Below, one piece after another: positions 25,626-35,225 of a stretch of 64,000 nucleotides of DNA. Source of the DNA: Bradyrhizobium japonicum USDA 6 (GTDB lineage: Bacteria; Pseudomonadota; Alphaproteobacteria; Rhizobiales; Xanthobacteraceae); NCBI RefSeq assembly GCF_000284375.1, contig NC_017249.1, positions 3,202,001-3,266,000 of the forward strand, read 5' to 3'. Positions within the stretch are counted from its first letter, which is position 1. Each line of letters begins with the position of its first letter. A program made the position numbers and the translations under genes. The notes under the pieces were generated by a model. That model searched no databases, was not told the DNA's origin, and was given only the letters and a program-made list of their open reading frames with translations.

Positions 25626-25940
25626 ATGTCACGTCTGACTCTGCTGGCGGCAACCTTGTTGTTGCTCGCATCTGCGCCCGCGGGCGCGCAGCCCGCGCAA
25701 AGCGGGCCGGGCAACAACGCCGTCAACAGCTCCGATAAGAACAATTCGAACGCACCGGTCTCGGGCCGCAACAGCTTCACCGAGGGCCAGGCGAAATCAC
25801 GGATCGAGGACGCGGGATATTCCAACGTCTCCGGCCTGCAGAAGGACAACGAAGGCGTCTGGCGGGGCAAGGCCGACAAGGCTGGCACCAAGACCGACGT
25901 CAGCGTCGACTTCCAAGGCAACGTCAATCCCGCAAAATAA
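25626..25940 (+). CDS. Secreted PepSY-like protein
   Basis: A 104-residue exported protein: signal peptide (LTLLAATLLLLASAPAGAQ), an Asn/Ser-rich linker, then a PepSY-like segment (TEGQAKSRIEDAGYSNVSGL, DNEGVWRGKA, VSVDFQGNV). GGAGA precedes ATG 25626. The next stress gene starts 12 bases after its stop, so they share a transcript. Confidence 0.75.
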   Translation: MSRLTLLAATLLLLASAPAGAQPAQSGPGNNAVNSSDKNNSNAPVSGRNSFTEGQAKSRIEDAGYSNVSGLQKDNEGVWRGKADKAGTKTDVSVDFQGNVNPAK

Positions 25941-25952
25941 GGAGCAGATCGC

Positions 25953-26579
25953 ATGACCACTACCATTTCTCGCCTCTACGACAATTATTCCGACGCCGAG
26001 CGGGCCGTCGCCCGACTCGAGAGTGCCGGCGTATCGCACTCCGACATCAGCATCGTCGCCAACAATTCCGACAATTGGTACGGTTCACAGCGCGGCAAGG
26101 CCGATCGAGACCGCGACGGCGTGGATGATCGCGCCGAAGGAGCCGGCACGGGTGCTGGCATTGGCGCCGGGATCGGCGGCGCGGCAGGCCTTCTCGCCGG
26201 CCTTGGCCTATTGGCTATTCCAGGTCTCGGGCCGGTCGTGGCGGCGGGATGGCTGGCCTCCACGGCTGCAGGAGCGGCCGCGGGCGCGGCCACAGGCGGA
26301 ATTGTCGGCGCACTCACCCAGGCCGGCGTCTCCAGGGAAGACGCATCGCGTTACGCGGAAGGCGTTCGCCGCGGCGGTACGCTCGTTTCCGCCAAGGTAT
26401 CCGATATTGATCGTGCGCGACTGGATGCGCTGCTCCACGAGAGATCCGTCAACCTTCAGGAGCGCAGTTCCGCCTGGCAGAAGTCGGGCTGGACGGACTT
26501 CGATGCCGCAAGCCCGCCGCTATCACCGGAGGACATCGGCCGCGAGCGCGAGCTTTACGGTGCGGGTGTGCGACGATAA
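25953..26579 (+). CDS. YflT/GsiB-type general stress protein with glycine-zipper core
   Basis: A 208-residue protein. The N-terminal general-stress (17M-like) domain has SRLYDNYSDAERAVARLESA and SDISIVANN. A Gly/Ala-rich hydrophobic centre, likely membrane-inserting, lies between residues 65 and 120, and the C-terminal half includes GVSREDASRYAEGVRRGGTL. The family is a stress family of unknown chemistry. It ends at a clear terminator. Confidence 0.8.
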   Translation: MTTTISRLYDNYSDAERAVARLESAGVSHSDISIVANNSDNWYGSQRGKADRDRDGVDDRAEGAGTGAGIGAGIGGAAGLLAGLGLLAIPGLGPVVAAGWLASTAAGAAAGAATGGIVGALTQAGVSREDASRYAEGVRRGGTLVSAKVSDIDRARLDALLHERSVNLQERSSAWQKSGWTDFDAASPPLSPEDIGRERELYGAGVRR

Positions 26580-26596
26580 GTTTCCTCAGACTCGGA

Positions 26597-26624
26597 AAAG
26601 GCCCCGCAGCGCGGGGCCTTTTTG
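26597..26624 (+). terminator. Rho-independent terminator
   Basis: A perfect GC-rich stem (AAGGCCCCGC / GCGGGGCCTT) with an AGC loop and a T tract just after the stress gene. Confidence 0.85.
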
Positions 26625-26740
26625 ATGAAGATGGCCTCTGCAAACTCGGGCTAATCGGACCCGTAGGAACATCGTTCCGCTTGGCTGGTTGCTTCGCCCG
26701 TGAAGGGGCGATGAAGCTTTTGGTCGAGTATTTGGAATGA

Positions 26741-26950
26741 GCTCATCGACTTGAACGATTGGCCGCGAGCGAACGCGATCCAAATTTCAAAGAGCAACTG
26801 CTTATACGGGCGCAAGGCTATCGGAATCTCGCCGCTAAACGAGCGAAGGACTATGGCCCTTCCAGCTCCAAGCCCCTCGGAAGCGGCGCGGGTATCGGTC
26901 CATCCTTGACGATTTCTAGCATGCTCTCCGCGCCTAACCCGCGGCAATAA
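26741..26950 (+). pseudogene. Short helical protein remnant
   Basis: The frame begins directly after a stop (TGA at 26738) and reads AHRLERLAASERDPNFKEQL then IRAQGYRNLAAKRA, like the C-terminal helices of small rhizobial proteins. No start codon upstream of the homologous-looking part was found, so it is likely a fragment. Low certainty. Confidence 0.3.
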
Positions 26951-27006
26951 CCGACTTGCCGTAGATCAATTCGCATTACTAAAGAGCGATGCGGCCGAAG
27001 GCCGCT

Positions 27007-27375
27007 TCACGTCAGGTGATTCCACTGACATGGCTGAAGATCCTCAAAGTCTTGACCTCGCGCAATGCCGATCAAGGTGATGCCGCTTGCCTCGGCCGTC
27101 CGTATCGCAAGCGCGGTCGGCGCGGACATTGCGATTATGAAGCTGGCGCCGATCGCGGCGGTCTTCTGCACCATCTCGACCGAGATACGGGTCGTTAGCA
27201 CGACCGCGCCAGTGCATCCCGAGACGCCCGCCATGGCGAGAGCACCGGCCTGTTTGTCGAGCGCATTGTGGCGTCCGACGTCTTCACGAATGATCATGCT
27301 TTGGTTGCCGGGATCGAAAAGTCCCGTAACATGAGCCGCGCGCGTCACGCTGCCCAGAATCTGTAATACGGCGAG
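27007..27375 (-). pseudogene. fdhD: fdhD C-terminal fragment
   Basis: Matches the C-terminal half of FdhD, the sulfurtransferase that supplies sulfur to formate dehydrogenase: IREDVGRHNALDKQ, VLTTRISVEMVQKTAAIG and SAPTALAIRTAEASGITL. A stop lies just upstream of the preserved part (27376-27378), and the N-terminal half with the conserved Cys motif is missing. No formate dehydrogenase genes lie in the window. Confidence 0.75.
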
Positions 27376-27674
27376 TTAGGCAATTGCGCATTGACGCAAG
27401 GCGTAAGGGGAACTCGTCCGAGCCTCGAACTGGAAAGGGCTGCCTGCGCCGCCAGCGGCATTGCGAGAAAGGCCATGAGCAACCCATCGAGCGATCCGCA
27501 CGCGGGGGCGGCTCGCGGCCTTGTCGATCCAGCATGAGAATAACACAATGCGCCTCTTACCGGGCCATTGTTCGAACGAACCGGCGCGCTTGATAATGGT
27601 TCCAAGCGCCAGGCCGGTTGGATCATTCGGATTTCAGGTCCGTTACCTGTCCTAACGACAATGGCGGCGAGCGA
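27376..27674. other. Intergenic stretch, no gene seen
   Basis: About 300 bases between the fdhD remnant and the uvrA-like gene. The open frames are short, without ribosome sites and without family resemblance. It must carry the promoter for the uvrA-like gene, but no clear motif was seen. Confidence 0.5.
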
Positions 27675-30224
27675 ATGGACGACAAGGTTTACAAGCTGGA
27701 GCAGGGCGCCGGGCGATCGTCTCCCGGATTTGTCAGGGTGCGCGGTGCGCGCGAGCACAATCTGAAGAACGTGGACGTCGACATCCCGCGCGATGCGCTG
27801 GTGGTGTTCACCGGCGTCTCCGGCTCGGGAAAATCATCGCTGGCCTTCGGGACGCTGTATGCGGAGGCGCAGCGGCGATATCTGGAATCCGTTTCGCCCT
27901 ACGCCCGGCGCCTGTTCCACCAGATGGCCGTGCCAGAGGTCGATGAGGTCGAGGGCCTGCCGCCGGCGGTGGCGCTCCAGCAGCAGCGGGGATCGCCGAC
28001 CACGCGATCCAGCGTCGGCAGCGTCACGACGCTGTCAAACCTGTTTCGGATGCTCTATTCGCGCGCCGGCGACTATCCAAAGTCGCAGCCGCTGTTGTAC
28101 GCCGAGTCCTTCTCCCCCAATTCGGCGGAGGGAGCCTGTCCCAGGTGTCATGGCCTCGGCCGCGTCTACGACGTGACCGAAGGCTCGATGGTGCCCGACG
28201 ACACGCTCACCATCCGCGAGCGCGCCGTCGCGGCCTGGCCGACAGCCTGGCACGGTCAGAACCTGCGCGATATCCTAACGACGCTCGGCTACGACGTCGA
28301 CACGCCTTGGCGCGAGCTTCCCAAGAAGGACCGCAACTGGATCCTGTTCACGGACGAGCAGCCCACGGTCCCGGTCTATGCCGGCTACGATCTCAAGGAG
28401 GTCCAGCGGGCGCTGCGTCGCAAGGAAGAGCCGAGCTATCAGGGCACTTTCACCGGCGCCCGGCGCTACGTTATGGAGACGTTCGCCAACACGACCAGCG
28501 CGATGATGAAGAAGCGCGTTTCGCAATACATGCTGAGCACTGAGTGCTCCGCCTGCCACGGCAAGCGGCTCAAGCCGGAGGCGCTGTCTGTCAAGTTTGC
28601 CGGGATGGATATCGCCGACATGGCGCGTGTTCCGTTGAAGCAACTGGCCGCGCTGATGCGGCCTTATTGCGGGGGCAAGGCCGGCCGGAAGGAGGCTCAC
28701 CCGGAGAAAGCCATCGTCGTACAGCGGATCGCGCAGGACTTGAGCGCGCGACTTTTTGTGCTGCTCGACCTCGGCCTCGGCTATCTCACGCTTGAGCGGA
28801 GCACGCCCACCTTGTCCCCGGGCGAGCTCCAGCGTCTGCGTCTGGCGACGCAAGTGCGCTCTAATCTGTTCGGCGTGGTCTATGTGCTCGACGAACCGTC
28901 CGCCGGGCTCCATCCATCCGACACCGAGGCGCTGCTCCGCGCGCTCGACAGGCTGAAGGCGGCCGGCAACTCCCTCTTCGTCGTCGAGCACGAGCTTGAT
29001 GTCATGCGCCATGCCGATTGGATCGTCGACGTCGGACCGGACGCAGGCCGGCATGGCGGCGAAATCCTCTACAACGGTCGCATCGACGGGCTGAAGTCCG
29101 TCGCGAGATCGCGCACTGCGAAATACCTGTTCGGTCAGGCCGTTCCGCCACAGCAAAAGCAGCGCTCGCCGCAGGCTTGGCTCAAGCTGCGCGGTGTCAC
29201 GCGCAACAATCTCAGGGGGATCGACGTCGCATTCCCGCTGGGTGTGCTGACGACGGTCACCGGCGTATCCGGCTCGGGCAAGTCCAGCCTGGTCAGCCAG
29301 TTCCTCGTCGAGGCGCTGGGCGCGCATTTTGGACAATCGCATGCGTCCGACAAAGACGGCGAAGACGTCCTTGAACGCGCGCCGGTCGAGACCTCGAGCG
29401 GCAAGATCACCGAAGGGCTCGATCGCCTGAAGCGGCTGGTGGTCGTGGACCAGAAGCCGATCGGACGGACGCCTCGCTCCAATCTGGCGACGTACACCGA
29501 TCTTTTCGACGACGTGCGAAAGCTATTCGCGCAGACGAAAGAGGCGCGCCGGCGGCGGTTCGGTGCCGGGCGGTTCTCCTTCAACCTGCCGAAGGGCCGC
29601 TGCCCGAATTGCCAGGGAGAAGGTTTTGTCTGCGTCGAACTGCTGTTCCTGCCGAGCGTCTATGCGCCATGCCCGGAGTGCCAGGGCGCGCGCTACAACA
29701 AGGAGACGCTCCAGATCAAGCTCGACGGCAAATCCATTGCCGACGTGCTCGGAATGACCGTCGATGAGGCGCACGCGTTCTTCGCCGACGACAGCTACAT
29801 TGCGAGGTCGCTCGATGTGATCCGGCAGGTCGGGCTTGGATACATCCGCCTCGGTCAGCCGGCAACGGAGCTGTCCGGCGGTGAGGCGCAGCGGGTCAAG
29901 CTTGCCACTGAGCTTCAGCGCACCCAGCGGGCGGGCAGCATCTATGTCCTCGATGAGCCGACCACGGGCCTGCATCCCTCGGATGTCGAGAAGCTGATTA
30001 TACAGTTGAACGGATTGGTGGAGGCGGGAAGCACCGTGATCGTCGTGGAGCACGACATGAGCGTCGTGGCCGCGAGCGATTGGGTGATCGACATTGGGCC
30101 GGGCGCCGGCGATGAGGGCGGGCAGGTCGTCGCAGCGGGGCCACCGGCAGAGATCGCGCGGCGCAAGTCGAGCCGCACGGCGCCGTATCTCGCGCGGGCG
30201 CTGGACGAGCATCGATTGCGATGA
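27675..30224 (+). CDS. UvrA-like ABC ATPase (short paralogue)
   Basis: An 849-residue excinuclease-type ATPase. First half: Walker [19 protein letters not shown], a zinc module starting CPRCHG, a CSAC pair, signature [11 protein letters not shown] and Walker [14 protein letters not shown]. Second half: Walker [15 protein letters not shown], zinc Cys pairs CPNC and CPEC, signature [15 protein letters not shown] and Walker [14 protein letters not shown]. Canonical UvrA is about 940-970 residues, so about 100 are missing, consistent with UvrA2-like paralogues lacking the UvrB-binding domain. ATG 27675 is chosen; the frame extends to 27618. It probably protects DNA against certain adducts. Confidence 0.85.
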   Translation: MDDKVYKLEQGAGRSSPGFVRVRGAREHNLKNVDVDIPRDALVVFTGVSGSGKSSLAFGTLYAEAQRRYLESVSPYARRLFHQMAVPEVDEVEGLPPAVALQQQRGSPTTRSSVGSVTTLSNLFRMLYSRAGDYPKSQPLLYAESFSPNSAEGACPRCHGLGRVYDVTEGSMVPDDTLTIRERAVAAWPTAWHGQNLRDILTTLGYDVDTPWRELPKKDRNWILFTDEQPTVPVYAGYDLKEVQRALRRKEEPSYQGTFTGARRYVMETFANTTSAMMKKRVSQYMLSTECSACHGKRLKPEALSVKFAGMDIADMARVPLKQLAALMRPYCGGKAGRKEAHPEKAIVVQRIAQDLSARLFVLLDLGLGYLTLERSTPTLSPGELQRLRLATQVRSNLFGVVYVLDEPSAGLHPSDTEALLRALDRLKAAGNSLFVVEHELDVMRHADWIVDVGPDAGRHGGEILYNGRIDGLKSVARSRTAKYLFGQAVPPQQKQRSPQAWLKLRGVTRNNLRGIDVAFPLGVLTTVTGVSGSGKSSLVSQFLVEALGAHFGQSHASDKDGEDVLERAPVETSSGKITEGLDRLKRLVVVDQKPIGRTPRSNLATYTDLFDDVRKLFAQTKEARRRRFGAGRFSFNLPKGRCPNCQGEGFVCVELLFLPSVYAPCPECQGARYNKETLQIKLDGKSIADVLGMTVDEAHAFFADDSYIARSLDVIRQVGLGYIRLGQPATELSGGEAQRVKLATELQRTQRAGSIYVLDEPTTGLHPSDVEKLIIQLNGLVEAGSTVIVVEHDMSVVAASDWVIDIGPGAGDEGGQVVAAGPPAEIARRKSSRTAPYLARALDEHRLR

Positions 30225-30252
30225 TGAGCAGCAAGTCCGAGGTGGTTGTTGG

Positions 30253-31203
30253 ATGAACAGGCTCTACCCGCTAGTGCTAGAGCACCGGATACCGGCATTC
30301 CTCAGGTACTGCATCTCCACCTGCATCATGGTGGTCTGCGCCGTGCTGGAAATGGCGCTGCAGATGCAAACCGGGTCCGCCGGATACTTCGTGCTGTTAC
30401 CGGGTGTGTTTCTATCGGGTCTGATCTTCGACCGCGGCTCCGGGATCTTCGCCGCCGCCATCGCAATCGGCGTGGTCGCGTACATGAGCTATGCGGGCGC
30501 GACAGGCCTTGACTATCTTGCGCCCAACGCGCTCTTCGCGATCACCGCCGCCGGCGCGGCGACGGTCGCCGAATTCCAGCGCGCCGAGCTGAAGCGGGTC
30601 ATGCAGGCGGACAAGACCAAAGCCGTTCTACTGCAGGAGTTGGCGCACCGAACGAAGAATAACCTGGCCGTCCTGAGCGCCATGATCCGGCTGGAAGCCA
30701 GGAACGGAGGGCCGGAAGTCGCAGCAGCCCTCGAAGCCACAGCGCGTCGGCTGCACGTCATGGCGGAAGTGTACGACCATCTCTCGCTCAAGCAGGATTC
30801 GCGTCTCGTTAACATGCGCTATTTCCTGAATAACGTCGTCGAGAAGGTCTTCGACTCCTTGGCTTCAGCCGGACCCATCGCATTCCAGGTGGTCTGCGAA
30901 GAGGTGTATCTGCCAAGCCAGCAGGCGCTCGCCGTGGGCATCATCACGAACGAGCTCGTCACGAATGCGCTGAAATATGCCTTTCCAGGCGACAAGCCTG
31001 GGCAAGTCGCAGTCACGCTCTCGACAAGTGACGGCATCGAACTATCAATCTGCGACAATGGCGTCGGCCTTCGCGGTGAAGCTGATCCTGGCGGGTTGGG
31101 ATCCCGGATCGTCCTGCTGCTGACCCAGCAGCTCGATGGGCAATTGACGTACGAGAGACTCGATATTGGTCTGCGCGTGACATTACGGGCGCATCCTCGT
31201 TAG
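30253..31203 (+). CDS. Membrane sensor histidine kinase, HWE/HisKA_2 type
   Basis: A 316-residue kinase with an N-terminal block of hydrophobic helices (about residues 15-105, KdpD/DUF4118-like), then the phosphoacceptor segment LLQELAHRTKNNLAVLSAMI and an ATPase domain with NELVTNALKYAFPG and DNGVGLRG. There is no separate sensor domain. ATG 30253 lies 28 bases after the uvrA-like stop; the longer frame from 30094 overlaps it. It may be a partner of the receiver proteins at 31.7-32.6 kb. Confidence 0.82.
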   Translation: MNRLYPLVLEHRIPAFLRYCISTCIMVVCAVLEMALQMQTGSAGYFVLLPGVFLSGLIFDRGSGIFAAAIAIGVVAYMSYAGATGLDYLAPNALFAITAAGAATVAEFQRAELKRVMQADKTKAVLLQELAHRTKNNLAVLSAMIRLEARNGGPEVAAALEATARRLHVMAEVYDHLSLKQDSRLVNMRYFLNNVVEKVFDSLASAGPIAFQVVCEEVYLPSQQALAVGIITNELVTNALKYAFPGDKPGQVAVTLSTSDGIELSICDNGVGLRGEADPGGLGSRIVLLLTQQLDGQLTYERLDIGLRVTLRAHPR

Positions 31204-31333
31204 CGACGGGAGGGCATGTGTTCCGCCGCCTTCAGCCGTTTGAGTCCGGGCTGTTTTGCTAACTTTTCCCGACCTTGGTTACGTCCTCTTAGTCCGTTGG
31301 GGATACAACGATGGGATCGGTTCGGTTTACCCA

Positions 31334-31635
31334 ATGCCTATAGAAAAAGAACAAGAAGGCCGACGGGTCACCTTTGAGCATCCGTTGCCCGCGCATATGA
31401 TGGCCATCGATGGCACTTGGCGTCGCGCGTGCATGCTTAAGGATGTTTCGGAGTTCGGCGCAAAACTTCAGGTAGAAGCCTCGATTGAGGGCTTGACCCT
31501 GAATGAGTTCTTTCTTCTGCTTTCCTCCACCGGACTTGCCTATCGGCGCTGTCAGCTCGAGTAAACGGCGAAGAGCTTGAGGTCAGCTTCCTCCGCCAAA
31601 AGGCCAAGGCCAAGAAATCCTCCGACCGCGACTAG
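31334..31635 (+). pseudogene. PilZ-domain protein, frameshifted
   Basis: The first frame from ATG 31334 carries the PilZ-type start EKEQEGRRVTFEHPLPAHMM and the strand LKDVSEFGAKL, and stops at 31564. The last strands (VNGEELEVSFLRQKAKAKK) continue in the other frame to a stop at 31635. At least one base is missing or added near 31558-31562, and the Trp normally next to the last Val appears lost. PilZ domains bind cyclic di-GMP or act as degenerate partners. Confidence 0.75.
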
Positions 31636-31747
31636 GACCGTTGTCTCGAATTTCTGCCGAATATTCCCGACAGCTCAGGAACTTTTAGCTTGTGTGCACT
31701 TTGTAACGTCCAGTGTACGTGTGCTCCCGGGGAACCCTTTGGCGGAA

Positions 31748-32140
31748 ATGCAACCGATAGTTCTGGTCATCGAAGACGATGATGCGATCCAAGGCATTGT
31801 CGAGGATGCGTTGAGAGAGGGAGGCTTCGAGGCTGCCATCGCCAAGACCGGCGAAGAGGCGGTGACACTGTTGAAGGGCCGGCTCATTGCATACCGCGCC
31901 CTCGTTACTGACATCAATCTGTTGGGAAGGTTCAACGGCTGGGAGGTCGCGCGGGCGGCACGCGATGTCGATCCCAATTTTCCCGTGGTCTACATGTCGG
32001 GCGTGGCAGCCCACGAATGGCCAGCACAAGGCGTTTACAACAGCATAATGCTTCACAAGCCGTTCGCGCCCGCGCAGCTAACAACCGCGGTCTCCCATCT
32101 GCTCAACGGGCTTTTGGCAGTCGGTTCAAACAGGGCTTGA
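31748..32140 (+). CDS. Single-domain response regulator
   Basis: A 130-residue receiver: VIEDDD acidic cluster, phosphoacceptor Asp in VTDINL, and Lys in LHKPF. There is no output domain. ATG 31748 is preferred; TTG 31739, nine bases upstream, is possible. It is followed 10 bases later by a second receiver gene, with the HWE-like kinase upstream. The pair may work with that kinase. Confidence 0.82.
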   Translation: MQPIVLVIEDDDAIQGIVEDALREGGFEAAIAKTGEEAVTLLKGRLIAYRALVTDINLLGRFNGWEVARAARDVDPNFPVVYMSGVAAHEWPAQGVYNSIMLHKPFAPAQLTTAVSHLLNGLLAVGSNRA

Positions 32141-32150
32141 GGCAAAACCG

Positions 32151-32650
32151 ATGACGCAAGCATCCATATTCCTGGTCGAAGATGAGGCGCTCATTCGGAT
32201 GATGCTTGTCGAGATGATCGCGGAACTGGGGCACAAGGTCATCGCTGAGGCTGGAAGTGTAAATCAAGCGCGATCTCTTGCCGAAACTGAGCGCTACGAT
32301 CTCGCGATTCTCGACATCAATTTGCAAGGCACCAACGTGCAGCCAGTTGCCGAAGTAGTAAGGGATCGGGGGTGCCCTTCTTTTTCCTAAGTGGTTATGG
32401 CAGCAGAGGCCTGCCCGATGGATTTGACGGAATGCCAGTGTTAGTCAAACCTTGTACGCCAGATACGCTCAAGCGCACAATCGAAGCTGTCCTGCCGAAT
32501 GGAGAGCCCGAGGAAACGCAAGACAAGCGTTGGGGGCGTCGTAAATCTTTAGTGCCTAGAGGACGGCTTGCCGCCCAAGTCGTACAGGGCACGAGGCCTG
32601 GCATGAAGCTCATGCCGGGCCTCGTCCTGGACTCCGAGGGGCACAAGTAG
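32151..32650 (+). pseudogene. Second receiver protein, frameshifted
   Basis: ATG 32151 begins a receiver domain (FLVEDEALIRMMLVEMI, phosphoacceptor in ILDINL) that runs into a wrong frame after VRDRG. The other frame then gives PFFFLSGYGSRGLP and VLVKPCTPDTLKRTIEAVL. Inserting one G in the run 32367-32371 makes a normal single-domain receiver. The tail beyond about 32520 is not conserved. Confidence 0.78.
32591..32625. repeat. Perfect-stem hairpin
   Basis: A 16-base inverted repeat with one mismatch (ACGAGGCCTGGCATGA then a 3-base loop then its reverse complement). It has no T tract, so a terminator is doubtful. GC-rich intergenic hairpins of this kind are scattered in Bradyrhizobium-type genomes. 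Confidence 0.55.
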
Positions 32651-32811
32651 CGACGCGGCTAGAGGCGTTTAAGGTCAAGACCGTGCTAACTACGCCGTCG
32701 CGCGTAGCATACGAGATAGCTGCTCCGTCGTCTGAGGGGCAAAGATTGTCCAGATCGACGGTGCACTCACTTGGGAATCGCGTTGAAGATAGGGGGAACC
32801 GCGAGTGTCTT

Positions 32812-34197
32812 TCAACTCGCGGACCTTAAGATTGATCCTTGTTCAATTTGAGGGACCGGCCGGGCTCCAGCTCGTATTTCGTCGGAAGAAAGCGGCCGAG
32901 ATGCACATCGGCCGCTACCCCTTCCGAGCCAATCCTGCAACGAACCGTTCTGGGCCACCGACGCACCCAGCGCAGCAAATGCGGCGCTGCTAATCGCCTG
33001 CTGCTGGCTGCGCAGATGATCCTCGAGGAGCTTGTGCCGAGTAATATAGCCCGCGTTTACGCCGGGAATGGCATGGTTCATCAGGAGTTTGGCGTCGATG
33101 TCCGAGACACCTGCTGCCGTGGCAATCGTGCGGAAGGTTTGGCGGAGGTCGTTGCCCCATTTGGATAGCATTTCCCGATCTTCCTTTGTCTCCGCCAAAT
33201 GCCCCGACGCGCTGTCGGCCGGAAATACCCACTCTTGTGCCTGCAGAGGATACATCTGTCTGCCGAAACGGATTGCGCGGACAAGACAAAGGATCATCTG
33301 ACGCGACAACGGAATATCGAAGGCTTTCTTCTTGCCGCCCTTCGGTTTGGGGATATGCAGCGTGCGGCGCCGAAAATCGATGTGCTCTGGCTTGGCTTCC
33401 TGGAGCGCAGTGGGCCGAGAACCGCAGAGGAGAGTGAAGAGGTGGAACTCCCTACGCACTGGGTTATCGTGACCGGCGAGCTGAGCGAACCAACCCTTCA
33501 GATCGGCCGACCCCATCCCGGTGTTGCGGCGCTCCTCCTCATTCCAATCGACCGCATCGGCTGGATTATCTGACGGCAACGACCTGTTCGTCTTCCGAGC
33601 ATGATTGTAGATGGCCCGTAACGTACGCATGCTGCCATTAGCCATGTAGGGCCCATTTTCCTTTGTGACGTGGTCGTGCTTCTTGGCTACTCGAGCCGGA
33701 TCGGTTGCGAGCTCATGGAGGGTAGTGTCGAGCCAGTCTGCAAAAATTCGATCGACGTGATCGCGGTACCCTTCAATGGTCTTTTCGCTGCGGTTCTTCC
33801 GTATCAGATGAGCCTCGAGATACCGCTCCCAGGCCTGCCTGAGGGTGACGCTCGCGACCGTCCCGCCAATTGCCATCGCCGGAGCGGGGTGCGCTTCGTC
33901 GGCTTGTTTGTCGTTCTTTGGGTGCCGTCCGCGGCTAATCTGGGCCAAGTACTCTTTGGCCGTGGCGCGTGCAGCTCGGGTTGACATCTCACTAGCATCA
34001 CCAATGGAAACCCTGATGGATGAAGCTCGTTTGCCTCCCTGTCTAAGGTCGGCCTGAACGGTGAAAGTCCTCTTTCGCTTGCCAATGACGACAAAGAACC
34101 CCTTCAATTCGGTGTCGCGCGCCAGATACCAGCCTTCCTTCGGAGCGGGTAGTTGAGCGATTGCCTTGTCGGTAAGAGAAATTCGAATATCGGTCAT
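32812..34197 (-). CDS. Tyrosine site-specific integrase
   Basis: A 461-residue phage/island-type integrase. N-terminal arm-binding region (KGFFVVIGKRKRTFTVQADL), a core-binding SAM-like region with LRQAWERYLEAHLIRKNRSE, and a catalytic domain: the first Arg in LCGSRPTALQEA, the region GNDLRQTFRTIATAAG where HxxR has Asn in place of His, LLMNHAIPGVNAGYITRH with the catalytic Tyr. It is read away from the tRNA-Lys fragment at 34377, its probable target. The tail beyond the Tyr is long and Ala/Arg-rich. Confidence 0.9.
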   Translation of the reverse strand: MTDIRISLTDKAIAQLPAPKEGWYLARDTELKGFFVVIGKRKRTFTVQADLRQGGKRASSIRVSIGDASEMSTRAARATAKEYLAQISRGRHPKNDKQADEAHPAPAMAIGGTVASVTLRQAWERYLEAHLIRKNRSEKTIEGYRDHVDRIFADWLDTTLHELATDPARVAKKHDHVTKENGPYMANGSMRTLRAIYNHARKTNRSLPSDNPADAVDWNEEERRNTGMGSADLKGWFAQLAGHDNPVRREFHLFTLLCGSRPTALQEAKPEHIDFRRRTLHIPKPKGGKKKAFDIPLSRQMILCLVRAIRFGRQMYPLQAQEWVFPADSASGHLAETKEDREMLSKWGNDLRQTFRTIATAAGVSDIDAKLLMNHAIPGVNAGYITRHKLLEDHLRSQQQAISSAAFAALGASVAQNGSLQDWLGRGSGRCASRPLSSDEIRAGARPVPQIEQGSILRSAS

Positions 34198-34376
34198 GAC
34201 GGGAATCCAGGTCCGCCAAAACGGTTTTCAAACGGTGTTGGCGGATTGAGCAGTTGGAAGGTTTGAGTTCGACGGAGCGCGAAGCTATGCGAGAAACACC
34301 TGCAAACAAAGGGCTTCTCCAATACTCATCGTAGCTCGGCGTACATCTAGAAACTGTGGCGAAGGGATAGTACTGA

Positions 34377-34422
34377 ACTCTTAATCAGCGGGTCCCAGGT
34401 TCGAGCCCTGGTGCGCCCACCA
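34377..34422 (+). other. Attachment-site fragment: 3' end of tRNA-Lys(CTT)
   Basis: 46 bases matching a tRNA-Lys from the anticodon loop to CCA: CTCTTAATCAG anticodon side, T-arm CCAGGTTCGAGCCCTGG, and the 3' acceptor strand GTGCGCCC with ACCA. The sequence before 34377 does not form the 5' half, so it is not a functional tRNA. It lies 180 bases from the integrase start, as in an island attachment site (attR type). Crossover near the anticodon loop is likely. Confidence 0.8.
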
Positions 34423-34967
34423 TATAAAAGGCCTTCTTCTTCAATAGATTACGAGCAGGTCCGCCGAGAACGAAGCGGGTCTCGTGCGACGTTTTTTGTG
34501 ACCAGACTTCGTACGGCCAGATTGCTGTTCAGCTTTTCCTTGCTTCTGTATCTCCACGCCCATTCGATACAGCGCGCAGATCCGATGGTACAGGGCGTGC
34601 ACGTGCCAGTCGTAGAATAGGATATTAGAGCGAGCAGAACGGACAATCTGTTTTGCCCGTCACCGCTAGGTACCGCCTGCAGAACCAGAACTGGATAGTT
34701 CGGGTCGGAGATGTTCGCGCATAGTGCCTGTTTCCATTCAGAGTCGCGGTCTTCGGCAGGAAGTCGGGACCGTTCTTGCCCGCCGCTAACTGGCGCGCAC
34801 GGCTCCCGACCTGTTTTCCCGTCGCTGCCGACTGTGACCTCGCGCAAGTCGCCGTCGCCCGTGCCGAACAAACCGGCAGAACCGGCCCCGTGTTGCTAAC
34901 ATCGGTTCGCGGCAACTAAAGGTCGCCCGGGCTTTTGCGCGACACCTCTCGAAGGCGGAGATCTCAG
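34423..34967. other. Stretch without convincing gene
   Basis: Between the tRNA fragment and the MoxR remnant. Open frames exist on both strands but do not resemble families. No promoter, repeat or RNA motif could be supported. Confidence 0.45.
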
Positions 34968-35225
34968 CTATTCTGAGCAACAGCAAGGGACCTGTACACG
35001 CGGCAGATCCGCCGCGAGATGCTTTGCCAAGGTCTTCACCGCGCGCGTTTTGGCGAGTCCCGGAAGGCTTTCGATCAGGAGGTTTCCGTTTGCGATCAGC
35101 GCAATCAACATGCTCTCGACCAGATGATCCTGGCCGAGTACCGACCTTCCGATCCGCGACTTGAGTTCGATTATGGCGTCACGAGCAGCTGATAGTTTTT
35201 TTGAACTTTCCGGCTCCGTCAGCAC
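34968..35225 (-). pseudogene. MoxR-type AAA+ ATPase N-terminal fragment
   Basis: Starts LTEPESSKKLSAARDAIIEL and shows the MoxR N-terminal elements: RIGRSVLGQDHLVESMLIAL, then NLLIESLPGLAKTRAVKTLA. The Walker A (usually GVPGLGKT) has Ala for Gly, and the frame loses similarity after about residue 78. The rest of the ATPase and the usual CoxE/DUF58 partners are absent. Confidence 0.7.

Noticed and set aside
28275..29342. Long minus-strand frame opposite the uvrA-like gene
   Set aside because: Shadow frame in high-GC coding DNA; no start context or family.
32591..32625. Terminator after the second receiver gene
   Set aside because: The stem is strong but there is no T tract; kept only as a hairpin repeat.
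34340..34422. Complete tRNA-Lys gene
   Set aside because: The bases before 34377 do not form the D arm or the 5' acceptor strand that would pair with TGCGCCC.
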